Below, one piece after another: positions 9,486-18,667 of a stretch of 64,000 nucleotides of DNA; the stretch's first letter is position 1; every line of letters starts with the position of its first letter. The translations under genes and the position numbers were made by a program. Under the pieces are notes generated by a model, which worked only from the letters and a program-made list of their open reading frames with translations, made no database searches and had not been told where the DNA came from. The DNA comes from Chryseobacterium gleum (lineage in GTDB: Bacteria; Bacteroidota; Bacteroidia; Flavobacteriales_D; Crocinitomicaceae), in assembly GCA_945882095.1 (NCBI GenBank), contig CAMCWF010000009.1:1-64000 (forward strand), read 5' to 3'.

Positions 9486-9833
9486 ATGTCTAAAAATAAA
9501 AAATGGGTGAATGTGGTGTATTCTACCAACCCAAATTTCCAATTTGAAAGCGAGTCGGACGAAATTCCAGAGACGCTTTCTGCAGGCAATCAAAAATTAT
9601 ATGTGTCCATTGACCGTAAACAACGCGCTGGAAAGGAAGTCACGCTGATTGAGGGTTTTGTGGGTACAGATGACGACCTTAAAGAATTGGGAAAACTGCT
9701 TAAATCCAAATGTGGAGTGGGAGGTACGGCAAAGGATGGTGAAATTCTCATTCAAGGAAATTTTAAACAAAAAATCTTCGACCTTCTCATCGCTGCGGGC
9801 TATTCCCAAACCAAAACAAAGGGCGGAAATTAA
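9486..9833 (+). CDS. SUI1/eIF1-like translation factor (YciH type)
   Basis: 115 residues, soluble. The SUI1 core spans about 35-108: LYVSIDRKQRAGKEVTLIEG, LKSKCGVGGTAKDGEILIQG and FDLLIAAGY. These match the bacterial YciH group, which resembles eukaryotic eIF1 and is proposed to affect start-site fidelity at the ribosome. It is tightly linked to the receptor gene upstream (5 bases) and followed by a strong hairpin terminator. I see no functional link to the receptor; shared transcription is the likeliest reason for the pairing. Confidence 0.92.
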   Translation: MSKNKKWVNVVYSTNPNFQFESESDEIPETLSAGNQKLYVSIDRKQRAGKEVTLIEGFVGTDDDLKELGKLLKSKCGVGGTAKDGEILIQGNFKQKIFDLLIAAGYSQTKTKGGN

Positions 9834-9878
9834 ATGTAGCGTTTTTCGTAGGATTTGAAATCTTGCCAACTTGGACAA

Positions 9879-9908
9879 AAAAAAAGGCAGTGTGAACTGC
9901 CTTTTTTT
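9879..9908. terminator. bidirectional intrinsic terminator
   Basis: An A-rich arm plus GGCAG, a 5-base loop region and CTGCC followed by seven T form a hairpin with A tracts on one side and T tracts on the other. It can terminate both the SUI1-like gene (plus) and the convergent T9SS cargo gene (minus). Confidence 0.85.
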
Positions 9909-9923
9909 GTGAATTGATTCAAC

Positions 9924-12413
9924 TTAAAGTTTCGTGATCTTGAAGGTTTTAGATTTGCTACCTTGTGTTAGGACAAGTAAGTAAGACCCGCTGTTAAGCC
10001 CTTTGAGGTCAATTTCCGCTTGGTCTGTTGCATTTTGGCTGTCAAGGGTTCTGCCTTGTAAATCATATAGAGAGAAAGAAAAACCACCATTTAAGTCAAT
10101 GTTTAGGTTTGATTGGGTTGGGTTTGGATATACACGGCCCATTTCGGTTTCATTTTCATCAATTCCCCAAGCCAGAACGTTTACATTGTAGGTTGTATTT
10201 GTTACAATGGCTGGGTTCCAATCAAAGTAAATGTGTGCTGTGTTGGTGATTTCAGATCCTATTACATTGCCAATGTTTTCAGAGATTTTGTAAATCAAAT
10301 ACCCATGACTTGCAGGTTCGTTGCTTGCTGAATCAGCCAACCATATTCCGTTGAATTCAAATCTTTTGATGCCGTTGCCTAAATCTACCACAACCATAGG
10401 GTGAGAAGTTTGAACCACTTCGAAGGTTGATAAGTCCAAATTTGAATCTATGGTATCTAAAATAAAGATGTTTTGCGCTGGAGCAGTACCCGTGTTTTGG
10501 AAACGAACGGTATAGGTTAACTCATCGGTAAGGTTGACGTCAATATCCGTATCAAAAGACATCATTAAAGATTGGTAAGCAATTCCCCGGTCAACGTTTT
10601 TGTCGTTTGGATCATAGCTGTTTCCTGCGATTTGCAACAAAGAACCATTGTTATTTTGCACATTGCAATCTTGGAAATTTCCTGTGGCAGCAATGTTGCT
10701 CGTGAAATAATGCTGGGCACCATTTAATATCCCACCAGGAACATTAAAAGTAATGATGTCGTTGATTGCAAAACTTGCAGAAGCGCTGTTCAAATTCCAT
10801 GTGATCGTATTTCCGTTGATAACATATCCTGGGGTGTTGATGGTTGCTGTGTTTACAGTAACCCCTACAGGGAAGTTAAAGGTAAGGGTGTAGGTTCCTG
10901 GCGCCACAGGACCATAATTCCCCCAGTTCAATCGAACGTGCGCTACAGTGTTTTGGTAATAACCAATCCATGGGGTTACAGTGGTCCATAAATCTGTACA
11001 AACCGCGCCGTTACCACCACAGTTGATTGGAAACATTCCGTTGTAGACTGCGCCATTTTGATTGCCAACCAAGTTTACGGTTTGGGTATTGGTGGTGTAG
11101 CCATTGTTCGCTAGGTATTGTTGGCTGATGGTTGCGACTGCATAATTGGTATTGGAAATCTGTCCACAATAGGTAAAGTGACCTGTGGAATCGGTGTAAA
11201 CCGTCACTGAATTTACATTGTTAACGCCAGGTGCACCGGTCAAAACAATCGGAACAAAGGCCAACGGACTTTCTCCTGCTTGCATGGTTCCGTTGTTGTT
11301 TGCATCACAAAAAACATAACCAGAAAAACAATTTGGACTCCCTGGATTTGGGCCACACAGAATAGGGAAGCTTGCATTTGCCGGAGGCAATCCAGCTTGG
11401 CATGGTGTATTTAAAATAGTATCTACATTAAAACCAGCTGAATAACCATGTTGAACCATCCAGTTTGCATTCAAGGAAACGATGGCTGTTGTATTTGGCA
11501 ATCCCATGTAAGAAGCGTTGTAATTCCCCGAAGCATTTGTATAAACGATTGTATTTCCATTTCCGTAATTCACTTGGATGGGTGCATTCACCATATAGAT
11601 ATCGCCCGCTGAGTAAACACCATTGCTGTCTTGGTCACAAAAAACAGTACCTGTTACACACATGCTGATCGGATTTCCACCGCCGCCATTTCCACAGTTT
11701 AAAGTAAAAATCATGGTTGCAGCGCCATTTCCTGGGCCAATGGCTTGAGGACCTTGTACGGTTCCAATTACATAGTTGTTTGCGCTTAACCAAGCCGGGT
11801 CGATGGTAACCGTGTACAATCCAGGTTGAATTCCAGTGAAATTGTAGAAATTATTTTGGGTTGAACCCGTATACACTTGCCCTGAACCTGTTAAAATTAA
11901 AGGAATGGAAACATTGTTGAAGGTAGAGTCGATGGTCCCATTGTTGTCACAATCCACTTGAAATAATGAATAAACTGGCAATGAACAGCTCCCGACGGTG
12001 TAGCTTACTGTGTCAATTGCCATCGTTTGATTCGCCATATTCAAGATATAGGTTGCGATGTTATAAGTCCCTGGAGAAGGGTAGGTATGGCTTGGGGAAG
12101 GATTCAACGGAATCAAAGTACCTTGAGTGGATACGCCCCCATTGTAACTGTTTGATGTTCCATCTCCCCAATAAATTTGAAAAGAAAATTGGGATGGAAC
12201 GAAATTGGTACCACTGATTACATAAGGTAAATCATGGTTTTGTCCTGCGTTGTTGGCAGCAGATTGTGCCCAAAATGAAACCGTGACGACTGTGTCACAA
12301 CTTGAAAGTGCTGTGTTGGGAACTAAATTTAAGCTGTTTAGACCATATCCTACCTGTGAATACGTCTGAAGACTTAAAAGCACAATGACAGCAAGGGTAA
12401 ATAATTTTTTCAT
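9924..12413 (-). CDS. large secreted protein with T9SS type A sorting domain
   Basis: 829 residues from the ATG at 12413; the TTG two codons earlier is less likely. The signal peptide ends near TYSQ. Residues about 25-140 form a PKD-like domain (YWGDGTSN, HTYPSPGTYNIATYI). Three repeats with a CDxxxNGxxxxG core (about 155, 260 and 365) resemble SdrD/prealbumin-like B domains, each closing with a GNGG-type stretch. A DUF11-like region (about 480-590) and a YDPNDKNVDRG domain (about 600-745) follow, the latter of the type found in many Bacteroidota surface proteins. The last 75 residues (VYPNPTQSNLNIDL to KTFKITKL) are a type A sorting domain. Probably cell-surface or released; function unknown. 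Confidence 0.88.
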   Translation of the reverse strand: MKKLFTLAVIVLLSLQTYSQVGYGLNSLNLVPNTALSSCDTVVTVSFWAQSAANNAGQNHDLPYVISGTNFVPSQFSFQIYWGDGTSNSYNGGVSTQGTLIPLNPSPSHTYPSPGTYNIATYILNMANQTMAIDTVSYTVGSCSLPVYSLFQVDCDNNGTIDSTFNNVSIPLILTGSGQVYTGSTQNNFYNFTGIQPGLYTVTIDPAWLSANNYVIGTVQGPQAIGPGNGAATMIFTLNCGNGGGGNPISMCVTGTVFCDQDSNGVYSAGDIYMVNAPIQVNYGNGNTIVYTNASGNYNASYMGLPNTTAIVSLNANWMVQHGYSAGFNVDTILNTPCQAGLPPANASFPILCGPNPGSPNCFSGYVFCDANNNGTMQAGESPLAFVPIVLTGAPGVNNVNSVTVYTDSTGHFTYCGQISNTNYAVATISQQYLANNGYTTNTQTVNLVGNQNGAVYNGMFPINCGGNGAVCTDLWTTVTPWIGYYQNTVAHVRLNWGNYGPVAPGTYTLTFNFPVGVTVNTATINTPGYVINGNTITWNLNSASASFAINDIITFNVPGGILNGAQHYFTSNIAATGNFQDCNVQNNNGSLLQIAGNSYDPNDKNVDRGIAYQSLMMSFDTDIDVNLTDELTYTVRFQNTGTAPAQNIFILDTIDSNLDLSTFEVVQTSHPMVVVDLGNGIKRFEFNGIWLADSASNEPASHGYLIYKISENIGNVIGSEITNTAHIYFDWNPAIVTNTTYNVNVLAWGIDENETEMGRVYPNPTQSNLNIDLNGGFSFSLYDLQGRTLDSQNATDQAEIDLKGLNSGSYLLVLTQGSKSKTFKITKL

Positions 12414-12522
12414 TATCAATATTTTAACATTTTTTGGTACGACGTTTAAGGTCAGTTTTTAGTTGCGTTTCGACAATCCTTCTTATAATTGATTAAATTC
12501 GCAAGCTAAGTTAAGAATCATT

Positions 12523-13446
12523 TTGGACAGAACTCAATTTATAAATTTTGGAAACCTTGAAATACTCGCCAACCAAGTGGTTGAGGGATTTGTGACGGGT
12601 ATGCATAAAAGCCCATTCCATGGTTTTTCGGTAGAGTTTGCAGAGCATCGCATTTACAACCAAGGAGAGTCAACCAAGAACATAGATTGGAAGCTGTATG
12701 GAAGAACCGACCGGTTTTATACAAAAAAGTATGAAGAAGAAACCAACCTTCGGTGCCAAATCCTAATTGATTGCTCGAAATCCATGTATTTTCCCATCGA
12801 TTCTCCGGAAACCAAAATTAGACATGCCATCTATGCAGCAGCGAGTGTTATTGAGTTGTTGCGGAGACAACGGGATGCCTTTGGGGTGACATTGTTTGAC
12901 AAGGACATTTTACTTCATACAGCCTCCAAAGCATCGCATGCCCACCAACGTTTCGTCTACGCTGAAATTGAAAAGTACCTAAAAGCATTTACGCCAGGGG
13001 AACAGACCGACACCCACTTGTCAGCCATCATTCACGAAGTAGCGGAAATCATTCCCAGAAGTAGCATGGTCGTTGTTTTTACAGATTTTTGGTCCGCCAA
13101 AGAAGATGCAGATGCATTTTATAGCGCACTCAATCACCTAAAGCACGCCAAACACGAGGTGATTGTTTTTCATGTCTTTAGTAGAAAATATGAACAGTCC
13201 TTTGGATTGGACAACCGTCCCTATCAATTGATTGATATGGAAAGTGGAGAATCCATTCGGATTTTACCCAACGACTTTCGAAACAATTACATTCAAAATG
13301 TCGAAGCACATATGAATGAAATAAAAATGCGTTGCGGTAACATTGGGGTAGATTTTACCTCTGTTGCCATTGAAGACGATTACCACCAAATTATGATTCA
13401 ATATTTGATCAAGCGACAAAAATTGATGCAAGCACGACGAGGATAA
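12523..13446 (+). CDS. DUF58 / VWA-like protein
   Basis: 307 residues, with TTG as the most plausible start: homology to the DUF58 pattern begins right after it (MDRTQFINFGNLEILANQVVEG) and no in-frame ATG precedes it. Key motifs are GFSVEFAEHRIYNQGE, then IDWKLYGRTDRFYTKKYEEE, followed by a VWA-like fold opening with LIDCSKSMYF (MIDAS-like DxSxS, written DCSKS here). Such proteins usually sit beside a MoxR AAA ATPase and may act in protein maturation or envelope stress. No moxR lies beside it here. A promoter element separates it from the next gene. Confidence 0.85.
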   Translation: MDRTQFINFGNLEILANQVVEGFVTGMHKSPFHGFSVEFAEHRIYNQGESTKNIDWKLYGRTDRFYTKKYEEETNLRCQILIDCSKSMYFPIDSPETKIRHAIYAAASVIELLRRQRDAFGVTLFDKDILLHTASKASHAHQRFVYAEIEKYLKAFTPGEQTDTHLSAIIHEVAEIIPRSSMVVVFTDFWSAKEDADAFYSALNHLKHAKHEVIVFHVFSRKYEQSFGLDNRPYQLIDMESGESIRILPNDFRNNYIQNVEAHMNEIKMRCGNIGVDFTSVAIEDDYHQIMIQYLIKRQKLMQARRG

Positions 13447-13456
13447 GCCCTTTTAT

Positions 13457-13464
13457 TAATTTTG
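13457..13464 (+). promoter_or_regulatory. -7 element TAATTTTG upstream of polyprenyl synthase
   Basis: Perfect TAnnTTTG match ending 7 bases before the ATG at 13472; the same element sequence and spacing occur upstream of terC. Confidence 0.5.
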
Positions 13465-13471
13465 TACTACC

Positions 13472-14440
13472 ATGGTTGTTGAGGAAATAATTAGACCTGT
13501 TGCGAATGAACTTAAGGAGTTTGAAGGTTTTTTTACCGAAACCATGAAGTCCAAGGTGCCTTTATTGGACAAGGTCACGCATTACATGGTCAAACGAAAG
13601 GGAAAGCAAATTCGACCTTTGTTTGTGTTTTTGTCATGCAAGATCTTCTCAGACATCAACCAAAAAGCGTTTGATGCCGCTGCCTTGGTGGAATTGTTGC
13701 ATACGGCCACCCTGGTTCACGACGATGTCGTAGATGATGCCAACGAACGTAGGGGCTATTTTTCCGTGAATGCATTATGGAAAAATAAAATTGCAGTTCT
13801 CGTAGGCGATTACATGCTTTCTAAAATTTTACTTCTTTCCATTGAAAAACAAAACACAGACATCTTGGAACTTGTCGCACGCTCCGTCCGCGAAATGTCT
13901 GAGGGGGAACTGCTTCAGATGGAAAAGTCGAGGTTGTTGGACATCACAGAAGAGATTTACTTTGAAGTCATACGCAAGAAAACTGCCTCTTTACTCTCTA
14001 CAAGTTGTGAATCCGGTTGTTTGGCTGCAGGTGCCTTAGAACACCGCGAGACCATGCGCAGCTTTGGGGAGAAGGTAGGTTTGGCATTTCAAATCAAGGA
14101 CGATATTTTCGATTTTGGTGATTCTGAAAACATTGGGAAACCTACAGGAAACGACATCAGGGAACAAAAGCTAACCCTTCCGATGATTTATACATTGAAC
14201 CATGCGCCTGCCGAAGAAGTGAAGGCCCTAAAATTCATTGTGAAAAACCAAAACAACAAGGAAGAATCCGTTCGAAAAGCCATCGACATCGTGTTGAGGA
14301 ACGGAGGGATTCAATATGCGGATGCCATGATGCGAAAAATTGGGGAAGAAGCCAAAGGATTACTAGCGGATTTACCCGACAACGATGCAAAAGCATCCCT
14401 GATCGCATTGGTAGATTATACCATGAACAGAACCAAATAA
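13472..14440 (+). CDS. ispB: long-chain polyprenyl diphosphate synthase
   Basis: 322 residues. The first aspartate-rich motif is LVHDDVVDDANERRG (about residues 84-98) and the second is QIKDDIFDFGD (about 207-217). GKQIRPLFVF near residue 48 supplies the diphosphate-binding region. This is the trans-prenyltransferase fold that extends farnesyl or geranylgeranyl diphosphate with IPP, probably for the menaquinone side chain. The chain length made cannot be told from sequence alone. It lies 25 bases after the DUF58 gene and 3 bases before the MORN lipoprotein gene. Confidence 0.9.
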   Translation: MVVEEIIRPVANELKEFEGFFTETMKSKVPLLDKVTHYMVKRKGKQIRPLFVFLSCKIFSDINQKAFDAAALVELLHTATLVHDDVVDDANERRGYFSVNALWKNKIAVLVGDYMLSKILLLSIEKQNTDILELVARSVREMSEGELLQMEKSRLLDITEEIYFEVIRKKTASLLSTSCESGCLAAGALEHRETMRSFGEKVGLAFQIKDDIFDFGDSENIGKPTGNDIREQKLTLPMIYTLNHAPAEEVKALKFIVKNQNNKEESVRKAIDIVLRNGGIQYADAMMRKIGEEAKGLLADLPDNDAKASLIALVDYTMNRTK

Positions 14441-14443
14441 ATT

Positions 14444-14845
14444 ATGAAGAAAGTATTCTTTTTTTTACTCGTTTTCGGAATCTTTGCCTGTGGCTCAGAG
14501 AAGAAAAAGCCAGTGTCAAATCAACCAGAGAAATTAATAGAACAAAAGAATGGTGTCTATTACGAATGGTACCCAGGTAAAAAACAATTGAAATTCAAAG
14601 GTGCCTTGGATGCCAAAAGTCAACGCAATGGCAAATGGGTTTTTTATGCTGAATCTGGGAATGAATTGTCGATAACAATGTTTGAGAATGGATTGAAAGA
14701 AGGTTTTACCATTGTGAAATATCCCAATGGGAGGGTACATTACCGTGGGGAATACCTTCACGATGAAATGGTGGGAACCTGGACAACCTATGATGCGAAT
14801 GGGAAGTTGGTCACTGAAAAAAATTATGCCTACCCCAATGAGTAG
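14444..14845 (+). CDS. MORN-repeat lipoprotein (YwqK-like)
   Basis: 133 residues with lipobox GIFACG (lipidated Cys16) followed by a charged linker. Three or four MORN_2-type repeats fill the rest: NGVYYEWYPGKKQLKFKG, NGKWVFYAESG, KEGFTIVKYPNGRVHYRGEY and VGTWTTYDANGKLVTEKNY. Automated pipelines often call such proteins YwqK-family antitoxins; nothing toxin-like is adjacent. Its last 8 bases overlap the start of dnaG, so the two may be translationally coupled. Role unknown, probably at the membrane. Confidence 0.85.
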   Translation: MKKVFFFLLVFGIFACGSEKKKPVSNQPEKLIEQKNGVYYEWYPGKKQLKFKGALDAKSQRNGKWVFYAESGNELSITMFENGLKEGFTIVKYPNGRVHYRGEYLHDEMVGTWTTYDANGKLVTEKNYAYPNE

Positions 14846-16793
14846 AATCCCAGGACATGTAATTGACCAAATCTTACAGACTGCGCGCATTGAAGAAGTT
14901 ATAGCAGAATTTGTACAGCTAAAACGTGCAGGTACCAACTTGAAAGGACTGAGTCCTTTTACCGATGAAAGAACGCCTTCCTTCATTGTTTCTCCGGGAA
15001 AGCAAATTTTCAAGTGTTTTTCCACAGGAAAAGGAGGAAACGTGGTTTCGTTTTTAATGGAAAAGGAACATTTTTCCTATCCAGAAGCTTTGAAATGGTT
15101 GGCTGATAAATACAACATTGAGGTCCCTCAAAGCCAGGAAGTTACCGCTGAGGAACTTGCCATTGCCACAGAAAAGGACAGCTTGTTTATCATCAACGAA
15201 TTTGCAAAAAACCACTTTCACGAGAACCTAACGCAAACCCAAGAGGGAACCTCCATCGGATTGTCTTACTTTGAAGAAAGGGGCTTTCGAAGGGACATCA
15301 TTGAAAAATTTCAGTTGGGGTATTGTGCCAATTCAGGTACAGATTTCACAGACAGTGCGTTGGCCAAAGGATTCAAATTCGATTACCTAGAAAAAGTAGG
15401 ATTAAGTAAGGAAAAAGAAGGCCGTCGCTTTGATTTTTTTAGGGGAAGGGTGATGTTTCCCATTCAAAGTCTTTCGGGAAGAGTGTTGGGCTTTGGTGGA
15501 AGAACCTTGTTCACGGATAAAAAAGTAGCGAAATATTTCAATTCGCCTGAAAGTCCGGTTTACAATAAAAGTGAAGTGCTTTACGGAATGTTTTTTGCGA
15601 AAAACAGCGCCATAAAGTACGATGAGTGTTTGCTTTGCGAAGGGTATACCGATGTCATCAGCATGCACCAAGCAGGCATTGAAAATGTAGTATCCTCCTC
15701 AGGTACGTCTCTTACTCGGGAGCAAATACGCTTGATTTCAAGGTTTACCAAGAACATTACGATCCTATTCGATGGGGACGCGGCAGGCATTAAAGCTTCG
15801 TTTAGGGGGATTGACTTGATTTTAGAGGAAGGATTGAATGTGAAAGTGGTACTCTTTCCGGAAGGAGAAGATCCAGATTCTTATTCAAAGAAAACCAGTT
15901 CAACGGACTTAATTGCCTTTTTGAAAGCAAATAAGCAAGATTTTATTTCCTTCAAAGCAGGAATTTTACTCAAAGATGCCCATGCAGACCCCTTGCAAAA
16001 AGCACAGTTGATTAAAGACATCGTGTTGTCCATTTCCCTGATCCCGGATGCGATAACCAGGACAGTCTATGCCCAAGAAATTGCGTCGAAATACGCCATT
16101 GAAGAAAGTTTAATCAATGAGGAAGTCAGTCGCCACCGCAAAGGAAAACTTGCCGAAGCGTTGAAAGAACCTTGGATAGCCGATGTTAAGACCGCTCCCA
16201 AGCCTATTCCGCAATTAGTTGCGCCCAAAGCAGCCGTGTTGCAAAGCGAATTGATCGAGAAGGAACTCATGCGGTTGATGTTGCAATACGGAAGCCGTGA
16301 AATGGTCTTTCTCAAAGAAAATGTGATTGAACCCATGACCCTGAGGGTTACAGATTTTATCATTCAAGAACTTGCTTCTGACGACCTCTCCTTTGTTCAT
16401 CCCGTTTGCGCAAAAATCTACGGGGAAATGTTAGATGGCATCGCCGAAGGAATTCTCTATACGGCCAATTATTTCAACCGTTCACAAGACATGGAAATCA
16501 TTCAGTTTGTAACGGATTTAGAAACACTTGGAAATGAGTTGAGTCCAAATTGGGAATCCAAGTATCGAATTACAACCAAACACGAGGAACACGACATTTA
16601 TCCTACGGTTTTGTACGCAATTTATAATTTTAAATACCATAAAATCTGTGACCACATTGAGGGGTTGCGAAATAAAATTCAAGATGAATCCATCGAGGAA
16701 GCAATTTTAATGGAACTGCTCTCAGAACAAATGGCATACGAGCGGGTGAAAATTGCCTTTTCAGAGAAATTAGGAAGAATAATATTAAAATAA
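14838..16793 (+). CDS. dnaG: DNA primase DnaG with degenerate zinc site
   Basis: 651 residues from the ATG at 14838, which overlaps the preceding stop by 8 bases; the in-frame extension to 14727 lies inside the MORN gene. The N-terminal zinc-binding domain (1-100) keeps the family shape but reads SPFT at 39-42 and CFST at 60-63, where most bacteria have CPxH and CxxC. Three of four zinc ligands are thus absent. The TOPRIM core is intact (LLCEGYTDVISMHQAG, then LFDGDAAG). The C-terminal DnaB-interacting region is divergent. It makes RNA primers at the replication fork; dnaB and dnaX are also in this window. It overlaps the MscS gene by one base. Confidence 0.95.
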   Translation: MSRIPGHVIDQILQTARIEEVIAEFVQLKRAGTNLKGLSPFTDERTPSFIVSPGKQIFKCFSTGKGGNVVSFLMEKEHFSYPEALKWLADKYNIEVPQSQEVTAEELAIATEKDSLFIINEFAKNHFHENLTQTQEGTSIGLSYFEERGFRRDIIEKFQLGYCANSGTDFTDSALAKGFKFDYLEKVGLSKEKEGRRFDFFRGRVMFPIQSLSGRVLGFGGRTLFTDKKVAKYFNSPESPVYNKSEVLYGMFFAKNSAIKYDECLLCEGYTDVISMHQAGIENVVSSSGTSLTREQIRLISRFTKNITILFDGDAAGIKASFRGIDLILEEGLNVKVVLFPEGEDPDSYSKKTSSTDLIAFLKANKQDFISFKAGILLKDAHADPLQKAQLIKDIVLSISLIPDAITRTVYAQEIASKYAIEESLINEEVSRHRKGKLAEALKEPWIADVKTAPKPIPQLVAPKAAVLQSELIEKELMRLMLQYGSREMVFLKENVIEPMTLRVTDFIIQELASDDLSFVHPVCAKIYGEMLDGIAEGILYTANYFNRSQDMEIIQFVTDLETLGNELSPNWESKYRITTKHEEHDIYPTVLYAIYNFKYHKICDHIEGLRNKIQDESIEEAILMELLSEQMAYERVKIAFSEKLGRIILK

Positions 16794-17896
16794 TGAGTGA
16801 AACATTTTTAAAAATTGGGCCCTTTAACATTTGCCTTTGGAACCTGGTCTTTTTGTTGGTCATTTTTGTGTCCGCCGTCATCATCCGAAAATTGTTGTCT
16901 CGTTTCTTAAAACAAACCCTCAAGAACAACAACATTCAAATCGAAGGAACAAAAGAAACCTATTTGAAGTTGTTTACCCAAAGTGTTTACCTAATTGCTT
17001 TGTATGTTGCGGTGCTAAGTTTTCGATTTAACAATGCCAATGTCACCTTTGAAGATTTCATTAAATACAACCTCATCAGCTTTGGGAATGTTCACATTTC
17101 GTTGTACAACCTAATCCTTGTCATCGCCATCTTCATCGTCGCCCGGATGGTCATTAATTTATACAAGTTATACCTTGGAAAACGAAATGCACAAAAAGCC
17201 AATTACGATCCAGGGGTGGAATTTGTCTATGTTCAACTTGCCAAATACGTAGTCAACCTTTTATCCATTGTCTTGGCGTTAAACATATTAAACATCAACG
17301 TCACCTTAATTTTAACGGGTTCCGTAGGTTTATTGGTGGGCTTAGGGCTCGGGTTGCAAGATGTTTTTAAGGACATGATTGCCGGCGTGGTACTCTTGGT
17401 TGAAGGAAATTTAAAAGTTGGAGACATTGTCGAAATCAATGGGGGGAATTTGGTGAAAGATGCCTCAACAACCGTAGCCAAAATTTTGAAAATCAGCTTT
17501 CGAACTACCCAAATTGAAACCAGGGAAGGGAATGTATTGATCATTCCGAATTCCCGTCTTACCCAACAACAAGTTGAAAATTGGAGCCACAGCTCCCCGC
17601 TTTCCATGTTTACCATTCCTGTGGTGGTAGAATTTGGTTTTGATACAGAAATCGTTTCCAACCTATTGATCTTGGCCGCAAAGCAACATCCCAAAGTGAA
17701 AAAAAACGAGCCCATTTTTGTTAGGCTTTCCAAATTCGCAGATCATGGCATCGAGCTGGAATTGGTGTTTTGGGCAGAACATAGCTGGGACATTGGGAAT
17801 TATAAATCGGACATTCGTTTTGAAATAGACAAATTGTTTCGTGAACATGGAATCATCATTCCGTATCCAACAAGGACAATTATCAATAAGGTATAG
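16793..17896 (+). CDS. MscS family mechanosensitive channel
   Basis: 367 residues. Four hydrophobic segments (about 12-30, 58-75, 100-120 and 140-165) precede the pore-lining helix GSVGLLVGLGLGLQDVFKDM (about 180-199), whose glycine/alanine packing is typical of MscS. The beta domain follows (EGNLKVGDIVEINGG; IPNSRL) and then the soluble alpha/beta domain. It releases solutes under osmotic downshock. The start ATG shares one base with the dnaG stop (TAATG). Its stop is 2 bases from the stop of the convergent pdxJ. Confidence 0.92.
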   Translation: MSETFLKIGPFNICLWNLVFLLVIFVSAVIIRKLLSRFLKQTLKNNNIQIEGTKETYLKLFTQSVYLIALYVAVLSFRFNNANVTFEDFIKYNLISFGNVHISLYNLILVIAIFIVARMVINLYKLYLGKRNAQKANYDPGVEFVYVQLAKYVVNLLSIVLALNILNINVTLILTGSVGLLVGLGLGLQDVFKDMIAGVVLLVEGNLKVGDIVEINGGNLVKDASTTVAKILKISFRTTQIETREGNVLIIPNSRLTQQQVENWSHSSPLSMFTIPVVVEFGFDTEIVSNLLILAAKQHPKVKKNEPIFVRLSKFADHGIELELVFWAEHSWDIGNYKSDIRFEIDKLFREHGIIIPYPTRTIINKV

Positions 17897-17898
17897 CC

Positions 17899-18609
17899 CT
17901 ATTTCAACTTGCGTTTGTACATCTGGATCGTGTTTTCAATGCCAAAGTAAAGAGCATCTGAAATCAACGCATGTCCAATGGAAACCTCGTCCAATTGCGT
18001 TAAAGAACTTTTGAAATAAGCCAGGTTTTCTAAGCTTAAGTCATGTCCAGCGTTTATTTTTAACCCAAGCGACAAGGCGAAATCGCATGCGTCAACATAC
18101 GGTTGTACACAAGAAGGATTTGTAGGAAAAGCTTCGGCAAAAGGACCTGTGTAAAATTCAATCCTTTCCACTCCTAATTTTGCAGCTGCTTCAATTTGGT
18201 GAAGATCCGTTTCCATAAACAATGAAACACGTATGCCCAGCGACTGAATTTTATCTACCCAATTTTTTAAAAAATCATGGTTATCCGTTACGTTCCAACC
18301 CTCAGATGATGTGATCACATCACGTCCATCGGGTACCAAAGTGGCTTGGGTAGGTAAAGTAGTCTGTAAAATGTCAAAATAACGCGCGTCAGGGAAGCCT
18401 TCAATGTTGAATTCTGTAGTGATGATTTCTGCAATCGCAAGGCAATCTCGCTGGGTAATGTGCCTTTCGTCAGGTCGCGGATGAACTGTGATTCCGTCGG
18501 CACCAAAGGTTTGACAATCCTGAGCGAATTTTACGACATTTGGATGATCCCCGCCTCGAGCGTTGCGCAAGGTGGCCACCTTATTTACATTCACACTTAA
18601 TTTCGTCAC
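17899..18609 (-). CDS. pdxJ: pyridoxine 5'-phosphate synthase PdxJ
   Basis: 236 residues from a GTG start at 18609. The reading frame stays open to 18678, but family homology begins exactly here (TKLSVNVNKVATLRNARGG) and a perfect TAAATTTG element sits 12 bases upstream inside the extension. Further motifs are GADGITVHPRPDERHI (about 38-53) and HDLSLENL near the C-terminus. It condenses 1-deoxyxylulose phosphate with 3-amino-1-hydroxyacetone phosphate to form pyridoxine 5'-phosphate in vitamin B6 synthesis. It is divergent from the CBS-domain gene, sharing a 58-base promoter region. Confidence 0.95.
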   Translation of the reverse strand: MTKLSVNVNKVATLRNARGGDHPNVVKFAQDCQTFGADGITVHPRPDERHITQRDCLAIAEIITTEFNIEGFPDARYFDILQTTLPTQATLVPDGRDVITSSEGWNVTDNHDFLKNWVDKIQSLGIRVSLFMETDLHQIEAAAKLGVERIEFYTGPFAEAFPTNPSCVQPYVDACDFALSLGLKINAGHDLSLENLAYFKSSLTQLDEVSIGHALISDALYFGIENTIQMYKRKLK

Positions 18610-18621
18610 CTGTTTTTTGGA

Positions 18622-18629
18622 CAAATTTA
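18622..18629 (-). promoter_or_regulatory. -7 element TAAATTTG upstream of pdxJ
   Basis: Perfect TAnnTTTG match on the minus strand, 12 bases before the GTG at 18609. It decides for the GTG start over the longer open frame. Confidence 0.5.
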
Positions 18630-18667
18630 CGAACTCTGTGGTAAATTCCCTACCTTCGTGGACCCTT

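Noticed and set aside
9924-12217. Several 60-85 codon frames antisense to the T9SS gene
   Set aside because: They lack start context and domain content and mirror the repeat-rich real gene.
14444-14845. YwqK-type antitoxin of a toxin-antitoxin pair
   Set aside because: It is a MORN-repeat lipoprotein and no toxin-like gene is adjacent; the name comes from automated annotation.
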